This document shows, in pieces, positions 5,370 to 6,915 of a stretch of 6,915 bases of DNA. The notes below the pieces were generated by a model, which ran no database searches, was not told where the DNA came from, and worked only from the letters and a program-made list of their open reading frames with translations. Origin of the DNA: Candidatus Saccharimonadota bacterium (GTDB lineage: Bacteria; Patescibacteriota; Saccharimonadia; Saccharimonadales; UBA4665); assembly GCA_028289265.1 (NCBI GenBank), contig JAQGGU010000041.1:1-6915 (forward strand), in the 5' to 3' direction. Position numbers and translations under genes: made by a program. Every line of letters begins with the position of its first letter. Position 1 is the stretch's first letter.

Positions 5370-5398
5370 AGTATACCCTACTCACCCCTGTTAGTCAA
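5370..5398 (-). promoter_or_regulatory. Sigma70-type promoter of rpsF operon
   Basis: The minus strand has TTGACT (5393-5398), a 17-bp spacer and TATACT (5370-5375). Both hexamers match consensus at five of six positions and the spacing is ideal. Transcription would start near 5363, giving a leader of about 58 nt. The -35 box overlaps the first position of the upstream gene's stop codon by no more than a base or so, showing how tightly the region is packed. Confidence 0.85.
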
Positions 5399-6484
5399 CT
5401 ATCCCACCTTCGCTAACAGGCCTGGGTGATTGGCTGCCACTTGGGCATTATTATGGAACACCGTCATGCTTCTACCAGATGCAACCTTGCCAAGACACTC
5501 CCCTGCACAGTAGTCTTTGAACATGCTTAGCATACGATTAGTGACACTTTCCGCGATATCTCTCTCCCCGAGAGTAGCGGTACCTTCATATGTCGCCGAA
5601 AGTGCAGCGAGAGTATCCTCAGCTCGGAATTTACCATCTACCGACAGGTGCATCTTCCCCCTAACAAGCAACGCCTTATACCTCATCCTATCCTTTGTGC
5701 TCACAGTCGCCTTGATTTCGACAGGGGTCAATTGTACGATTCGACCTCTATCCTGTTCAACGATGATCAAGTCGTGCGTCTGCTGAGCGTGATGATAGCC
5801 GCTATCCGAGCGAATCATGGATGGAATCGCGAACCGCGTCGCTGACATCCTCCGGTTGACCGCCAATAGGCCGTTACATTCATACCCGAATCCTACATGC
5901 TCCGCCAAGGCTTCGATATGGCCCTCTCGAGCTGACAGATTAATTCTTACAGCGTTAGCCTGAGCTATGTTCAAGCAGTCTTCAAAGACCGATCGGCACA
6001 CTAGCTTAGGCACATACCCTTGGATCATGGTTCTAAGCAGCGGTGAAATGGCAAGATCCAAAGCAGAGCGATACGGAGCGGCATATTCTACGAGCCAGGA
6101 TGGGGCCGAAGCGTTGAACTCAAGCTGGGTCTCAAGTGCTTTTTTCCAGCATCCGACGCCTGCATCGAATAATGCCAGCCTCTCAGGTATGTCCTTGTCA
6201 GTTCTCACCAATGCTGCCTCTACGGCCGCCCAGCCTGCAGTCAGTACGTACCGCGGCATCTCCTCCTCCTTGAGTTGATGATGAATCTCTTCAAGTTGTT
6301 CAGCGCCACGTGTCCCCACGAAGACTTTATGCATTCGCAGGTATTGTTCATATGCAGGATTTGGCGAAAAAGATACACCCTCAAATCTGTATGCATCATG
6401 AGACATGGTCAAGGCGGCATAACCTAGGGCCGCCGGGACTTCAGGATGAAGAACCTCAATCTTTGGTACTTGTTCTACGGTCAC
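5399..6484 (-). CDS. Uncharacterised 361-aa protein with possible PD-(D/E)XK nuclease core
   Basis: I do not recognise a named family. The N-terminal half (1-175) looks mostly helical, with an acidic L-E-E-I-H-H-Q-L-K-E-E-E segment (64-75). The central part has the order expected of a PD-(D/E)XK nuclease: a helix with E191/E195 (E-A-L-A-E-H-V-G-F-G-Y), strands around 204-222, then T-H-D238-L-I-I-V, and P-V-E256-I-K258-A as the E-x-K strand, followed by a helix with Arg/Lys (R-M-R-Y-K). D238, E256 and K258 would be the metal-binding and catalytic residues. There is no signal peptide or membrane span. The start is GTG, with AGGA 9 nt upstream; an in-frame TGA two codons before it rules out an earlier start. 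A terminator lies only 23 nt before the start, so expression probably depends on read-through. Nuclease activity is inference. Confidence 0.8.
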   Translation of the reverse strand: MTVEQVPKIEVLHPEVPAALGYAALTMSHDAYRFEGVSFSPNPAYEQYLRMHKVFVGTRGAEQLEEIHHQLKEEEMPRYVLTAGWAAVEAALVRTDKDIPERLALFDAGVGCWKKALETQLEFNASAPSWLVEYAAPYRSALDLAISPLLRTMIQGYVPKLVCRSVFEDCLNIAQANAVRINLSAREGHIEALAEHVGFGYECNGLLAVNRRMSATRFAIPSMIRSDSGYHHAQQTHDLIIVEQDRGRIVQLTPVEIKATVSTKDRMRYKALLVRGKMHLSVDGKFRAEDTLAALSATYEGTATLGERDIAESVTNRMLSMFKDYCAGECLGKVASGRSMTVFHNNAQVAANHPGLLAKVG

Positions 6485-6633
6485 GCTTCAGCATCCTGGC
6501 AAATTAAAAAGCCCGCGCCGGTTAGGGCTCGGGCTTTCACTCCATAAGTCTCATTTTTGCCGCCAGATGGGAGAAACGATGAGGCGTGTATTGGGTCCTT
6601 GCGAGCAATGAACCAATACCTCCAAGCCATCAT
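6481..6633 (-). CDS. Possible 50-codon leader ORF overlapping the 361-aa gene
   Basis: An ATG at 6633 (followed directly by a second ATG) is preceded about 5 nt upstream by an AGGGAG, a good SD. The frame stays open for 50 residues, beginning M-M-A-W-R-Y-W-F-I-A-R-K, and its TGA overlaps the GTG of the 361-aa gene in a 4-bp GTGA, a normal coupling arrangement. Against it, the ORF reads straight through the terminator hairpin at 6508-6537, and its SD lies in the arm of the long hairpin at 6569-6641. It could be a regulatory leader peptide, a real small protein, or chance. It matches no family I know. Confidence 0.35.
   Translation of the reverse strand: MMAWRYWFIARKDPIHASSFLPSGGKNETYGVKARALTGAGFLICQDAEA
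6501..6537 (-). terminator. Intrinsic terminator just upstream of the 361-aa gene
   Basis: On the minus strand AAAGCCCG (6530-6537) pairs with CGGGCTTT (6508-6515); after one mismatch GCC/GGC adds three pairs, closing a CTAACC loop. The 3' arm runs into TTTTTAATTT. This is a clear Rho-independent terminator. It may simply end the ftsK transcript, but its position 23 nt before the next start codon also suits an attenuator. Confidence 0.8.
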
Positions 6634-6641
6634 CTTCTCCC
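6569..6641 (-). ncRNA. Long nested RNA hairpin in the leader of the 361-aa gene
   Basis: A set of co-axial inverted repeats encloses 73 nt: 6569-6575 with 6635-6641 (GGGAGAA/TTCTCCC), 6578-6581 with 6631-6634, 6581-6583 with 6620-6622 (G6581 can serve only one of these two stems at a time), 6588-6594 with 6613-6619 (GTATTGG/CCAATAC), then two and three more pairs to an apical loop near 6602-6605. An asymmetric unpaired segment (6623-6630) remains on one side. The minus strand is the likely RNA sense because promoter and terminator flank it in that orientation. It does not match SRP RNA, tmRNA or 6S RNA by eye. It could be an unrecognised riboswitch or leader, or a small RNA. Confidence 0.5.
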
Positions 6642-6671
6642 TTCCGACAAATGAAGTTTGTGTTTGATCTA

Positions 6672-6702
6672 ATGTTACCTTGCCATAGTGCTTATGGCAA
6701 GG
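6672..6702 (-). promoter_or_regulatory. Promoter overlaid by a 10-bp dyad, candidate operator
   Basis: On the minus strand TTGCCA (6695-6700), a 17-bp spacer and TAACAT (6672-6677) form a plausible sigma70 promoter. A perfect dyad, CCTTGCCATA and its reverse complement (6678-6687 and 6693-6702) around a 5-bp centre, covers the -35 and the whole spacer and abuts the -10. This is a typical repressor site position. No T-run follows it, so it is not an intrinsic terminator for ftsK, which stops 20 bp upstream. Confidence 0.5.
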
Positions 6703-6722
6703 GCATCGTCTGTGGAGAAGTT

Positions 6723-6915
6723 TTATTGGACGAGGCGGGCTGGTGGAGTTTCTTCTTCGGCGTAGTCGCCTTCGCCCTCTGTGCCCTCACCGCCAAAGAC
6801 CTGGTCCAGGCTACTGACGAGCACTTCACGGGGTCGTGAGCCGTCAGCCGCACCAATAATGCCCTGCTCTTCCATTTCCTCGATAAGTCGGGCTGCGCGG
6901 CCGTAGCCGATGCGC
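6723..6915 (-). CDS. ftsK: DNA translocase FtsK/SpoIIIE, C-terminal end (partial)
   Basis: Only the last 63 codons are inside the window; the 5' part lies beyond the right edge. The visible start [21 protein letters not shown], followed by R-P-R-E-V-L-V, is the winged-helix gamma domain of FtsK. In studied homologues that domain reads the polar KOPS sequences that direct the hexameric motor and, in E. coli, activates XerCD recombination at dif. After the usual end of the domain there is a further acidic tail of about 30 residues ([10 protein letters not shown], then E-E-E-T-P-P). The ATPase motifs cannot be checked here. The stop is TAA, followed by the dyad/promoter region. Confidence 0.92.
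   Translation of the reverse strand, partial: RIGYGRAARLIEEMEEQGIIGAADGSRPREVLVSSLDQVFGGEGTEGEGDYAEEETPPARLVQ

Noticed and set aside
6569..6641. Small SRP RNA gene
   Set aside because: The long hairpin lacks the conserved GGAA-type tetraloop and the AGCA/CAGG internal loop of SRP domain IV.
6651..6839. Plus-strand 62-aa ORF with hydrophobic stretch
   Set aside because: It is antisense to the FtsK C-terminus and its downstream region, lacks a plausible SD, and disappears once the FtsK frame is accepted.
1..6915. CRISPR array, tRNA, rRNA, transposon or phage module
   Set aside because: No regularly spaced repeats, tRNA cloverleaf, rRNA core sequence, transposase or phage gene was seen on either strand.

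Overview
The window reads as a compact bacterial chromosome segment in which every convincing gene lies on the minus strand. The standard code applies, because TGA works as a stop in several genes. A single-OB ssb between rpsF and rpsR, an EF-P with a G-R-G-G loop tip, several short helical proteins of unknown function and very tight gene spacing suggest a member of the Patescibacteria/CPR, most likely Candidatus Saccharibacteria (TM7). That placement rests on sequence flavour and gene order, not on a database search.

In the direction of transcription (right to left), the window opens with the last 63 codons of the DNA translocase ftsK (6723-6915). Next is a regulatory-looking stretch (6485-6722) with a sigma70-like promoter overlaid by a dyad, a long imperfect RNA hairpin and an intrinsic terminator. 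It leads into a 361-aa unrecognised protein with a possible PD-(D/E)XK nuclease core (5399-6484). A good promoter then starts the replication/translation block rpsF-ssb-rpsR (5305-3954), with a second promoter in front of ssb and a perfect 24-bp palindrome between ssb and rpsR.

After a 153-bp spacer comes a cluster of three small, all-helical unknown proteins (3800-2782), the last of which abuts efp (elongation factor P, 2781-2215). A hairpin of terminator type follows. The final group is a 34-aa membrane peptide, a 2H phosphoesterase, the TlyA-type rRNA methyltransferase (4-bp overlap with the 2H gene) and, after a 121-bp gap, a phosphoribosyltransferase-fold protein (703-47).

Functionally this is mostly a translation and replication neighbourhood: ribosomal proteins S6 and S18, SSB, EF-P, an RNA-type 2H enzyme, an rRNA methylase and FtsK. 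The most unusual part is the leader of the 361-aa gene. There a dyad-covered promoter, a 73-nt nested hairpin, a segment complementary to the terminator arm, a 50-codon ORF and a terminator just before the start codon together look like a transcription-attenuation device. This is inferred from sequence alone.
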